The notes beneath the pieces were generated by a model, which saw only the letters and a program-made list of their open reading frames with translations, was not told where the DNA came from and did no database searches. From Planctomycetota bacterium (GTDB lineage Bacteria; Planctomycetota; Planctomycetia; Pirellulales; Thermoguttaceae), in contig JABMRP010000179.1 in NCBI GenBank assembly GCA_013202535.1, positions 1 through 11,274 on the forward strand: DNA of 11,274 nucleotides, given 5' to 3'. Made by a program: the position numbers and the translations under genes. Of this stretch, positions 1-6,845 are shown in pieces. Positions within the stretch are counted from its first letter, which is position 1; each line of letters begins with the position of its first letter.

Positions 1-1
1 C

Positions 2-1339
2 GACCGGATGTTCCTCCTCTGGTACTCGACCGACGCCGTGGCGGCGGCCATGCCGGCCGGTATGTTGCACTTCACGCTGGTCTGTTTTCCCTTGGGACTG
101 GTCGCCTACGTCAACACGTTCGTGGCCCAGTACAAGGGGGCCGGCCGGCCCGAGCGCATCGGTTTGGCCGTGGGGCAGGGCGTGCGCGTGGCCGTGATCG
201 CCGCGCCGCTGTTTCTGCTGACCATTCCCCTGGCGCCGGTGCTGTTCGGCTGGGCCGGACACGACCCGCGGATTGCCCGGCTGGAAGTCATCTACTTTCA
301 GGTACTCACCCTCGGTGCCGGCGGAGGGATCATCGCCACCGCCCTGTCCACGTTTTTCAGCGGACGCGGCGAAACGCGGGTGGTGATGGTCGTCGACGTC
401 ACGGCCATGCTGCTGAACATCGTGTTGAACTATCTCTGGATCTTCGGCAACTGCGGGATGCCCGAGTTGGGCATCGCCGGCGCGGCCCTGGGGACCGTCG
501 TGGCCCAATGGTCCAAGGTGTTGCTCTACTGGCGATTCATGGCCCGGCCCGGGCTGAGCCAGAAGTACCAACTGGCCGCGGGAAGACGTTTCGACGGGCA
601 ACTGATGCGCCGGCTGTTGCGCTACGGCGGCCCCAACGGCCTGCAATTGCTCGTCGAGATGTCGGCCGCGACGATCTTTATTATCCTCGTCGGGCGGTTG
701 GGACGGGAGGCCATGGTGGCCACCACGCTGGCCTTCAACGTCAACAACGTGGCCTTCATCCCCATGCTGGGAATGGGGATCGCCGTGACCACGATGGTCG
801 GCCAGCAACTCGGCCGGGGACACGTACGTCTGGCCCGGCGGGCTACTTGGACGTCGTTCCAACTGGCCACCGCCTACATGGGCGCCATGGCCCTGTTGTA
901 CGTCGCCGTGCCCGACTTCTTCCTTTGGGGTTACGCCGCGGGCAGCGATCCGGAAGAATTTGCCCATCTCCGCAACGTGACCGTGGTGCTGCTGCGCTTC
1001 GTGGCCGCCTACTGCCTGTTCGACGCCATGAACCTGATCTTCTGCAGCGCGCTCAAAGGGGCCGGCGATACGCGATTCATCCTCGGCACGACCATGGTCA
1101 TGTCGCCGATGCCGGTCGTCGCCGGCTGGATCGGCATCCGCTACTTCGACCTGGGGCTGATCTGGTGTTGGGTGGTCATCACCGCCTGGATCAGCTCGCT
1201 GGGCGTGGTCTACTGGCTCCGTTTCCTGCAAGGCCGATGGCAACAGATGCGCGTGATCGAGCCCGACGCGTTCGAGGCCGATGAAGATCAACCCACCGAG
1301 TCGCCGGCCGAAGAGGCCGTGGCATGCACGAATGGCTGA
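2..1339 (+). CDS. MATE family multidrug/sodium-type efflux transporter, 5'-truncated by the window edge
   Basis: This is an integral inner-membrane antiporter that would export organic cations or drugs against an H+ or Na+ gradient. The reading frame is open to the left edge. The residues before the first visible Met are Asp-Arg, giving DRMFLLWYS followed by DAVAAAMPAG, which resembles the conserved end of the first MATE helix. The true start is therefore upstream and roughly the first 25-40 residues are missing. The remaining ~445 residues hold about eleven hydrophobic segments in the two-bundle MATE layout. The second half opens near LLRYGGPNGLQLLVEMSAATIFIILVGRLG, the family's internal repeat start. 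Further on, FNVNNVAFIPMLGMGIAVTTMVGQQLG is the characteristic MATE helix with its G-x-A-x-x-x-x-V-GQ-x-LG pattern, and FCSALKGAGDTRF is the typical late loop. The C-terminus is an acidic, Pro/Glu-rich cytoplasmic tail. Substrate cannot be deduced. It is the only plus-strand gene and converges on its neighbour. Confidence 0.93.
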   Translation, partial: DRMFLLWYSTDAVAAAMPAGMLHFTLVCFPLGLVAYVNTFVAQYKGAGRPERIGLAVGQGVRVAVIAAPLFLLTIPLAPVLFGWAGHDPRIARLEVIYFQVLTLGAGGGIIATALSTFFSGRGETRVVMVVDVTAMLLNIVLNYLWIFGNCGMPELGIAGAALGTVVAQWSKVLLYWRFMARPGLSQKYQLAAGRRFDGQLMRRLLRYGGPNGLQLLVEMSAATIFIILVGRLGREAMVATTLAFNVNNVAFIPMLGMGIAVTTMVGQQLGRGHVRLARRATWTSFQLATAYMGAMALLYVAVPDFFLWGYAAGSDPEEFAHLRNVTVVLLRFVAAYCLFDAMNLIFCSALKGAGDTRFILGTTMVMSPMPVVAGWIGIRYFDLGLIWCWVVITAWISSLGVVYWLRFLQGRWQQMRVIEPDAFEADEDQPTESPAEEAVACTNG

Positions 1340-1382
1340 CGGCCAATGACCAATCGCTAATCGCCGGCAAGTAAGTCTTGTC

Positions 1383-1403
1383 CCGGGCACAAGCACCCGA
1401 GCC
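1383..1403. repeat. Degenerate copy of the hairpin part of the REP-like element
   Basis: This lies in the 81-bp gap between two converging stop codons. It reads CCGGGCAC-AAG-CACCCGAGCC and matches the start of the hairpin at 3081-3101 (CCGGGCAC-GAG-TGCCCGGGCTA) at about 16 of 20 positions, the differences being transitions. The pairing is partly eroded. The self-complementary AGCCGCGCGGCT at 1400-1411, followed by GTTTT, could help terminate the plus-strand transporter transcript, but the stem is short. The match to the downstream repeat is seen in the sequence; common descent is inferred. Confidence 0.4.
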
Positions 1404-1420
1404 GCGCGGCTGTTTTCCGA

Positions 1421-2935
1421 TCACGGCGGCGGCAGACCGAGCCGGGGGTCGGCCAGATCGAGCTGGTACATGATCTGGTTGTAGTCGTAGCGGGGTGTTT
1501 TGACCGGGTTGCCGGAGAAGGTCGTGGTGTACGTGCCCTCGAAGTAGATGATCCGGCCGCCTTGCCGGTCGAACATTGGATGTTGCTTCGGATTGTAGAA
1601 GCTGTATCGATCGTGGCCGGCGATCTTCACCGCCGGCGACCACGGTCCCTCCGGCGACCGGGCTTCGGCGTACCAGACTTCGCCCAGCGGCGAGGTGCCG
1701 CCCGTCTCGGTGGCGATCATGATGAACCGCCGTCGGTAGTCGTTCCAGTAGACCGACCCCCGATGGGCCGCCACCGGTTTGCCGGACCGCGCGTCGCGCA
1801 GGCGATGCCGCACCTCTTCCTCTTTCAGTCGACCCGTCTTGATCAGCTTGGCCTGTTCTTTCCAGTCAAGCGGCGGGGTGTTTTTCTTCCAGGCATAACG
1901 CAACGTGCCGTCGTCGTCGCGGTCGAGTTGCGGCGGGTCGAGCCGCGAGCCCTCGCGGAGACACGTGTAGGACTCGTAAGCCGCCAGATTCTTCAAGTCG
2001 TCCGGCTTGGCCGGAACACGGACCAGCGGAAACGGATCGGCGAAGTAGACGTACGGGCGGCCGTCGACCGTGTGGAGAAAAGGATGCCCGCTGGGACACA
2101 CGGGAGCGTCCATGTCGAACTCGACGACTTTCTCGAACCGGTTCGTCGCCGGATCGAACTCGACCAGCCCGCGCTGGTACACGTCGAGAAAATTCCGCAC
2201 TTTGACATATCCGGCAAACATCCGCTGGTCGTCTTCCGCATCGCCGAGAACCACCAGGCCGGAGATCCACGTCGGCCCCTGACCGGGCATTCGGGCCGTT
2301 TCCTTGGCGAACCCTCGGGGGTCGAGGAAGTAATGCAGGTCGACTCCAAGCCGCGGGTCCAGTCCGCCGTCTTGGGGCAGCAGCGAAGTCGCCCCGGGTA
2401 CGTGAAAGTTGCCCAGCGGATAGCCGGGCCGGTTCGTATCGCCCCAGAACCAATAGATCCGGCCCCGGAAAACGGCGTTGACCACGCTATCGGAACCCAG
2501 CACCATGCCGGCCAGCACGGGCTGCTCGATCGGTACCTTGCGCCCGACCAACACACTATCGCGGTAAATGCCCTGCCCGGTCACCCGATAGAGCCGCTGG
2601 GCAATGTTGAGCCGCTTGATCGGCAGCGTGGCATGGCCTCCCGCGACAACTTCAACCGCTTTGCCCCGATTTCCGAATCCGTCCTGGGGGAACTCGTACC
2701 CGTGGCTGGTGACATGGAAGAAGACCTTCCGGCCCATCAGCCCCGGCTCATGAAACGCAACGATGCCGTTGCTGTCGGTGAGATACCGCACGTGATTGAC
2801 CGTACGCAACTCGACCAACGGCACGCCGCGCCCGGTCTGCTCGTCGACAACGGTGATCGTAAAGTACCGGCCCGCATCTCCGGCCGGATCGGTCGAAAGA
2901 AGTAGGGCGACGAGCGTGGTGGTGAGGATGGACAT
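1421..2935 (-). CDS. Secreted protein with N-terminal beta-sandwich and glycosidase-like beta-propeller domain
   Basis: 504 residues; function not recognised. Residues 1-20 form a short, weak export signal. Residues 22-108 resemble a carboxypeptidase-regulatory/transthyretin-type beta-sandwich: FTITVVDEQTGRGVPLVEL, then a YLTDSNGIVAF turn, then a VTSHGY strand. From about 110 to 495 the chain looks like a five-bladed beta-propeller of the kind found in GH32/GH43 and DUF4185-like proteins. Blade-like motifs include VNAVFRGRIYWFWGDT (151-166), GRPYVYFADPF (292-302), HRGSVYWNDYRRRFIMIATE (391-410), GEVWYAEARSPEGPWS (418-433) and GRIIYFEGTYT (460-470). The last resembles a GH43-type closing blade, so carbohydrate binding or hydrolysis is plausible; no catalytic residues were proven. 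A Lys/Glu-rich insertion at 350-378 interrupts the propeller. The start is the first in-frame Met ahead of the signal; the nearest Shine-Dalgarno-like GGAG is rather distant. It is separated from the nfeD pair by a palindromic element, so it may be transcribed independently. Confidence 0.8.
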   Translation of the reverse strand: MSILTTTLVALLLSTDPAGDAGRYFTITVVDEQTGRGVPLVELRTVNHVRYLTDSNGIVAFHEPGLMGRKVFFHVTSHGYEFPQDGFGNRGKAVEVVAGGHATLPIKRLNIAQRLYRVTGQGIYRDSVLVGRKVPIEQPVLAGMVLGSDSVVNAVFRGRIYWFWGDTNRPGYPLGNFHVPGATSLLPQDGGLDPRLGVDLHYFLDPRGFAKETARMPGQGPTWISGLVVLGDAEDDQRMFAGYVKVRNFLDVYQRGLVEFDPATNRFEKVVEFDMDAPVCPSGHPFLHTVDGRPYVYFADPFPLVRVPAKPDDLKNLAAYESYTCLREGSRLDPPQLDRDDDGTLRYAWKKNTPPLDWKEQAKLIKTGRLKEEEVRHRLRDARSGKPVAAHRGSVYWNDYRRRFIMIATETGGTSPLGEVWYAEARSPEGPWSPAVKIAGHDRYSFYNPKQHPMFDRQGGRIIYFEGTYTTTFSGNPVKTPRYDYNQIMYQLDLADPRLGLPPP

Positions 2936-2960
2936 GGGGCTGGCATCTCCGTGTAAGTCG

Positions 2961-3104
2961 TTTAGCCCGGATTATTCATCGCCCTGGGAATTGCGTGACA
3001 CACTGTCGTAGCTACGTTCGCCAGAACGTGGTCGTAACCCTCGGACACGTCCCGCGTTCTGGCGAACGTAGCTACAAACTCCGGGCACGAGTGCCCGGGC
3101 TAAA
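2961..3104. repeat. Nested REP/BIME-like palindromic intergenic element
   Basis: A 144-bp composite fills most of the 183-bp gap between the nfeD pair and the propeller gene. Three levels of symmetry are visible. The outer arms are TTTAGCCCGG (2961-2970) and its exact complement CCGGGCTAAA (3095-3104). The inner arms, 3008-3028 and 3055-3075, are perfect 21-bp inverted repeats, extendable by a G-T pair and two more base pairs, around a loop of about 20 bases. Each inner arm also contains its own hairpin, ACGTTC-GCCA-GAACGT (3014-3029 in the left copy). A further perfect hairpin, CCGGGCACGAGTGCCCGG, sits at 3081-3098. Two small hairpins in head-to-head orientation are the usual form of a REP doublet mobilised by RAYT (Y1-type) transposases; membership in that class is inferred. 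It could also act as a terminator or RNA-stabilising structure behind the nfeD operon. Confidence 0.8.
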
Positions 3105-3118
3105 CTCGTGCGGGTCCG

Positions 3119-3706
3119 CTACTCCGGCGGCTCGTCGAACGGATCGGAAGCGATCGAATCGATGGGCTGGGAGAGGGGGGCGTCCGGCGAGAGGGGAGTG
3201 GAAGGGGAAAGCGGTTCGTCCACCGCGCGGACGACCACGCGGTTGGATCGTACGTTGACCACGCGAATGGTTTGCCCCGGCTCGATCGGCGCGCCTTCGC
3301 TAATCGCGTCGATCGTTTGGCCGTCGAACACCGCCGCACCGGCCGGCAACATCTTGGTCTTCGCCGTGCCGACCTGACCGATCAGGTTCTCCAGCGTGCG
3401 GCGACGAGGGGTGTCGGGCAGGGTGTCCTCGTCGGTCGGGATCCCCAGCAGCACGCGGCGGCCAATGGCCGTCTCGGGCCACCATTTCAAGGCCACGACC
3501 AGCAGCACCGGCAGCACGACCACGGCAGTGACCAGCACCGAGAATCCGGCCGTCGGCCCTTGCTGAAAGGCCAGAATAATGGCGCAGAGTATCGCCACCG
3601 CCGAACCGATTCCCAGCAACCCGGCCGAAGGGAAAACGACCTCCAGGGCTCCTAGCCCCAAACCGAAGATCAACAGCAGGATCGCCCAGGCGAGTGGGGT
3701 CATCAT
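3119..3706 (-). CDS. Short NfeD-family membrane protein (three TM segments plus OB-fold)
   Basis: 195 residues, the size of the protease-less NfeD class (NfeD1b-like). Three hydrophobic segments lie at about 4-24, 29-47 and 53-73, with FGLGLGALEVVFPSAGLLGIG matching the NfeD pattern of Gly/Pro-punctuated first helices. A cytosolic linker follows, then the C-terminal OB-like NfeD domain at 105-162: LIGQVGTAKTKMLPAGAAVFDGQTIDAISEGAPIEPGQTIRVVNVRSNRVVVRAV, a close match to the family signature. The last 30 residues are a Ser/Pro/Asp-rich tail (SPSTPLSPDAPLSQP) that the family usually lacks. Proteins of this class associate with SPFH/flotillin-type membrane proteins and with long NfeD. The gene lies 54 bp downstream of the long nfeD and is very probably co-transcribed with it. 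Two adjacent Met codons (3706, 3703) are possible starts; the Shine-Dalgarno is poor for both. No flotillin gene follows within the window. Confidence 0.9.
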   Translation of the reverse strand: MMTPLAWAILLLIFGLGLGALEVVFPSAGLLGIGSAVAILCAIILAFQQGPTAGFSVLVTAVVVLPVLLVVALKWWPETAIGRRVLLGIPTDEDTLPDTPRRRTLENLIGQVGTAKTKMLPAGAAVFDGQTIDAISEGAPIEPGQTIRVVNVRSNRVVVRAVDEPLSPSTPLSPDAPLSQPIDSIASDPFDEPPE

Positions 3707-3760
3707 GGATTCGTCCGTGTCGGTTGTGTCGTGGGTGGTTAGCTTCTCAAAGGCCGAAGA

Positions 3761-6031
3761 CTACGCTTTCTCTTGCGTCGCTCGTACGACGATGCGGTTG
3801 CCATGCACCTCGACGATCTCGACCGGCGTCGCCCGGGGGATGATCTCGCCGTCGGCGATGACGTCGAGCAATTCATCGTCGAACCGGGCCTTTCCCGCGG
3901 GAATGAGCGGCGTGGTGGTGGTCCCCAATGCGCCGATCTTATCGCCGAAATGGACCAAGGCCTCGTTGTGCGCGATCCGATCCCGATCTTCTCCGCTGGG
4001 CGGATCGAGCATGACGCGGCCCAGCACCGGTGTGTGCGGCAGCCAACGATGGAGCATGACAATGGCAACGAACACCCCCACGCCGGCTCCGGCCAAGATC
4101 AGCAGCGACCGCTGGAATTGTCCGAATTGATAATCGTTGTGGGGGACGATGAACGTCTGGCTGGCAAGGACTACGGAAACGAGCACCAGGCCCGCTCCGC
4201 CGAGGCCGAAAATGCCGAAACCGGGTATCACGAACACTTCGATCGCCAGGCAGACCATTCCCGCGGCAAACAACGTCGCCTCGAGCCAGCCAGCGGTCCC
4301 CCCAAGGTAACGGCTCCAGAAGAACAGCAGGAAGCAGACCGCCGCGATAAAGCCGCCGATTCCGATCCCCGGCATCTGCAGTTCGGCGTACATGGCAAAC
4401 AGGCCGATCATCAACAGCGGAATGGCCACGCCCGGGTTGGCCAGCGCGTCGACGAGGAAGTCGGCCCAGCCCGGCTCGACCAACCGCGGGTCTTCCTTCA
4501 GATCGGACTCCTGCTTGAACGCGGCAAAATCTTCGACCGTCGCGCTGGCCAGCCGATATTCGGCAGCCCGCTCGCCGATGGCCTGAAACGGCTTGCCGTC
4601 CAGCGATACCAGTTCGCCCTTGGTCCACCTGTCCGGCTCGGCCTGTTCTTGGATCTCTTCGTCGCAGAAGTACTCAACCCGGTTCATCTGTGTACATTTA
4701 TAGACCTTCAGATCGGGCTGAAACATCGCGGCCATCAACGACCAGGAGCGCGACTTCCGGGGAGCAATGTTTCCGCGAATTGTCGAGACCGCGTCGTCGA
4801 TGTTCTCTTGCGAGAGAACCTGCTCTCCGGACCCACCCAGCACGGCTTCCGGATGCATGATCACCCGGTCGCACGCCATGGCGATCAGCGCCGCGTCGGA
4901 CCGGGCCTGACGGGGAATGTAGGCCACCGTGCGCACACTACTGGAATCGACGTCCACGGCCAGATAGTTGGCCAGCGTCATGCTATCGGTCGGCGACCCG
5001 CCGGCGCTGTCGATCCAGAGACAAACAAAGTTGACGTCGTTCAACTGCGTCTCGTTCTTGATCAGACGTTGAATTCGATCGGTTTTCGTGGCGTCGATCG
5101 GCCCTTTGAGGTTCACCTGGATCGCGTTCCACTGGCCGCCCAACACTTCCTCGATCGATTCGGCGGGCAGATCCAGCGCCCGGGCCACGTCGCGCCGGCT
5201 GGTACCCAAGTAGACGAATTCGTGCTTGCGGGCCTGTTCGGCCGTCAGCCGTCCCGGTTTGCCGGGTTCGATGAGGACTTCCGTCTCGCATTTCGAGTGG
5301 GTCTCCCTCAGTGCCTCGACGTCCTCGGGATGGACGAACTGCGTGCTCAGTTCGGTCTCGACCCGAACCAGCCCAATCGCCGGGTCCAACAATGCCAGGG
5401 CCACTTCCGGAGGGACGGTCCTTCGGCGGGCTGCTATCTCGCGATAGGCAACGCGCACCTGCGGGCCGATCACCTTCTCGTCGATCCCCGCCTCGCCGAT
5501 CTCCGTGCCCGGGGCCATGACGATCTGCTCGCAAGCCAAAACGGCCAGCACGGCATGCCCCTTGATCGACTGCGGTACGAATGCCACCGTCGTGGCTTCG
5601 TTGAGTTCCTCGCTGGAGATGAAATCGGCCAGATCCAAGTAACCGCCAAACGGGCTGCCGGCGCCAAAGCTGCTCTCCTCGGCAACCTCGAACCGGAAAA
5701 TGAACACCGGCCACTGCCCCTCCTTTCGAGCGGCGAGAATGACCCGACGCACCGCGCCCCGCACCCGCGGAAACGTGCTGCCGTCGATCGGCAGCGGAAC
5801 ACGAATCAACCGGGCGATCGGATTCTCCCGACGCGGCTCATCCTTGGGAAGGTCCGCCCCGCCGGCCGGCGATGCGTTGGGCCCTTGCTCGTTGCCCGCT
5901 TGGGGTGGCTCGGGCGGGGCGCCGGCGCCCCGCGGGTGCGCGGACCACGCGCAGACGATCAGAACGATCGCGCACTTCGCCAAAAGGCGAGTCCGCAACG
6001 GCGGGCAGATCGTGCCGAACCGAGTCTTCAT
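3761..6031 (-). CDS. Long NfeD-family protein with two tandem ClpP-like domains (NfeD1a-like)
   Basis: 756 residues, exported and membrane anchored. An N-terminal signal with hydrophobic core at 17-29 is followed by a Pro/Gly-rich linker (35-70). Residues 72-240 and 302-500 each look like a ClpP/crotonase-fold serine-protease domain. The second has an oxyanion-type DSAGGS (341-346), then YIPRQARSDAALIAMACDRVIMHPEAVLGG (371-400), which aligns with the family's A-x-SAGA-x-IALAAD-x-I-x-MAP block and keeps a Ser at 378. The first has SPFGG (125-129) and SIKGHAVLAVLACEQIVMAPGTEIGEAG (155-182), where Gly158 falls at the nucleophile position. Four or five membrane helices span about 530-662, including GIGIGGFIAAVCFLLFF and VIPGFGIFGLGGAGLVLVSVV. 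The NfeD OB-fold is at about 693-752. Family members cleave or partner with stomatin/flotillin-like proteins; that role here is inferred. It is the first gene of a two-gene operon, with a strong promoter about 100 bp upstream. Single-domain long NfeD proteins are typically about 430-470 residues, so this one is enlarged. Confidence 0.9.
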   Translation of the reverse strand: MKTRFGTICPPLRTRLLAKCAIVLIVCAWSAHPRGAGAPPEPPQAGNEQGPNASPAGGADLPKDEPRRENPIARLIRVPLPIDGSTFPRVRGAVRRVILAARKEGQWPVFIFRFEVAEESSFGAGSPFGGYLDLADFISSEELNEATTVAFVPQSIKGHAVLAVLACEQIVMAPGTEIGEAGIDEKVIGPQVRVAYREIAARRRTVPPEVALALLDPAIGLVRVETELSTQFVHPEDVEALRETHSKCETEVLIEPGKPGRLTAEQARKHEFVYLGTSRRDVARALDLPAESIEEVLGGQWNAIQVNLKGPIDATKTDRIQRLIKNETQLNDVNFVCLWIDSAGGSPTDSMTLANYLAVDVDSSSVRTVAYIPRQARSDAALIAMACDRVIMHPEAVLGGSGEQVLSQENIDDAVSTIRGNIAPRKSRSWSLMAAMFQPDLKVYKCTQMNRVEYFCDEEIQEQAEPDRWTKGELVSLDGKPFQAIGERAAEYRLASATVEDFAAFKQESDLKEDPRLVEPGWADFLVDALANPGVAIPLLMIGLFAMYAELQMPGIGIGGFIAAVCFLLFFWSRYLGGTAGWLEATLFAAGMVCLAIEVFVIPGFGIFGLGGAGLVLVSVVLASQTFIVPHNDYQFGQFQRSLLILAGAGVGVFVAIVMLHRWLPHTPVLGRVMLDPPSGEDRDRIAHNEALVHFGDKIGALGTTTTPLIPAGKARFDDELLDVIADGEIIPRATPVEIVEVHGNRIVVRATQEKA

Positions 6032-6133
6032 GGATTCACCACATAGAACCAGGCAAAAGGCCGACAGCGAGATAGACGATACGGCCGGTAGAGAGTTTTC
6101 GCCTACCTATCCACTGTATTCGCTTGCCTATCG

Positions 6134-6161
6134 ATTATATGGGGTGAATCGGGCGCGTCAA
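6134..6161 (-). promoter_or_regulatory. Sigma-70-type promoter for the nfeD operon
   Basis: On the minus strand TTGACG (6161-6156) is followed after 16 bases by a perfect TATAAT (6139-6134). The expected transcript start, near 6127, would leave a leader of about 95 nt before the long nfeD at 6031. The AT-rich patch stands out against the GC-rich surroundings, and its position is right for the operon. The spacing is one base short of optimal. Activity is inferred from the consensus match. Confidence 0.6.
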
Positions 6162-6286
6162 TTCAGGTCCACACACATCCCCCCGGCAGCAGCGGGGTGG
6201 GGGGGGCAACGCCGTTAGGATTCTGGAAGCCGGATTCGTGAGAATTCGAGCGATTTGGTATCCCCCGAAGTCTCACGACTCCAGCT

Positions 6287-6394
6287 ACATCGATCCAGCA
6301 GCCCCTACCATCGACGGGACGCTGTTGCCGGCGGAGGTAAGCTGGAGGGAACGCGGTGTCTGCGTCGATTGCGGACTATCGGGTAACTGAGAGG
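6287..6394 (-). repeat. Diverged duplicate of the TIGR03009 gene's 3' end, possibly a gene remnant
   Basis: This 108-bp stretch lies within the gap between the nfeD promoter and the lipoprotein stop codon. It aligns in the same orientation with 9404-9510, which encodes the last 28 or so residues of the TIGR03009 protein plus about 20 bp past its stop. Over the best part, 66 of 82 aligned positions match by hand, with a one-base insertion here. Read on the minus strand it still gives DSPQSTQTPRSLQL, parallel to SNPQTPQVPRSAQL in the intact gene, before the insertion breaks the frame; the stop codon TGA is TGG here. No start codon or upstream TIGR03009 core is present: the lipoprotein stop is only 16 bp away. 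Confidence 0.55.
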
Positions 6395-6410
6395 AAAAAA
6401 GGGAAAGGTG

Positions 6411-6845
6411 CTATGGAGCCGTCAAGTTGAAGTCCATCGTGTCCGTGCCGCTGATTTCCACCGTCCGGGTGGAATTCGTGTTGTGCCGTGCCGGGATGTA
6501 ATCTTCGTAGAAAACGTCCGGGTCGCCGGGAACGGGCGGCCGCTTCCGGGAGCCGGTGATCCGTACCGTCATCTTCCCCGGGCGCACCTCACACTCGTAC
6601 CGCCCGTCCACGATCGCGGCTCCGTCCGGCATAAGGTCCGGACCGCCGGGGTCGAAACTGATGGTTCCCATTTCCACCGGCTTCCCGTCGTAGTTTACGG
6701 TGCCGGAAATCAGGTGGCGGACTTCTTCACCTCCACACCCGGTGAGGATCGTCCCGGTGAGGATCGCCAAAGCTCCCACAACCGCCGCTGGCCGGTATCC
6801 GGATCGCGTCATTGTTTCTCTCGGCATAGCCCGTGCTTCTCTCAT
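6411..6845 (-). CDS. Small lipoprotein with transthyretin/carboxypeptidase-regulatory-like domain
   Basis: 144 residues. A hydrophobic stretch (AAVVGALAILTGTI) ends in the lipobox LTGC with the acylated Cys at residue 37, so the mature protein should be a membrane-anchored lipoprotein outside the cytoplasm. The next ~105 residues form a beta-sandwich of the TTR-like/CarboxypepD_reg type: ISGTVNYDGKPVEMGTISFDP, then a GAAIVDGRYECEVRPGKMTVRITGSRK block, then a C-terminal TVEISGTDTMDFNL. Planctomycetes encode many such proteins beside DUF1559 genes; their exact role is unknown. The ATG at 6845 overlaps the DUF1559 stop as ATGA and has a GAGGTGG-like Shine-Dalgarno ahead of it, suggesting translational coupling. 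An alternative start at 6812 would give a more usual 25-residue signal and has GAGAG five bases upstream, so the N-terminus is uncertain. Last gene of its operon. Confidence 0.88.
   Translation of the reverse strand: MREARAMPRETMTRSGYRPAAVVGALAILTGTILTGCGGEEVRHLISGTVNYDGKPVEMGTISFDPGGPDLMPDGAAIVDGRYECEVRPGKMTVRITGSRKRPPVPGDPDVFYEDYIPARHNTNSTRTVEISGTDTMDFNLTAP

Noticed and set aside
508..1284. 258-codon alternative plus-strand frame inside the MATE gene
   Set aside because: It is an out-of-frame Arg/His/Gly-rich shadow of the transporter, which has clear membrane helices in its own frame.
1562..2905. 447-codon open frame on the plus strand opposite the secreted propeller gene
   Set aside because: Its translation is Arg/Val/Asp/His-rich without recognisable domains, whereas the minus frame shows an export signal and propeller blade motifs.
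2995..3258. 87-codon plus-strand open frame through the palindromic element
   Set aside because: It is translated from repeat DNA and the antisense of nfeD, with a low-complexity Arg/Gly-rich product.
3773..6046. 757-codon open frame on the plus strand opposite the long nfeD
   Set aside because: It mirrors the nfeD gene codon for codon, is rich in Arg/Gln/His/Asp with no hydrophobic segments or family motifs, and is a by-product of GC-rich third positions. The minus strand has clear NfeD domains.
6179..6206. G-quadruplex or terminator formed by the C6 run and the GGGG-T-G8 run
   Set aside because: Only a five-base-pair stem forms and the G-runs do not give four clear, separated tracts on one strand. 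It is mentioned only as a possible insulator.
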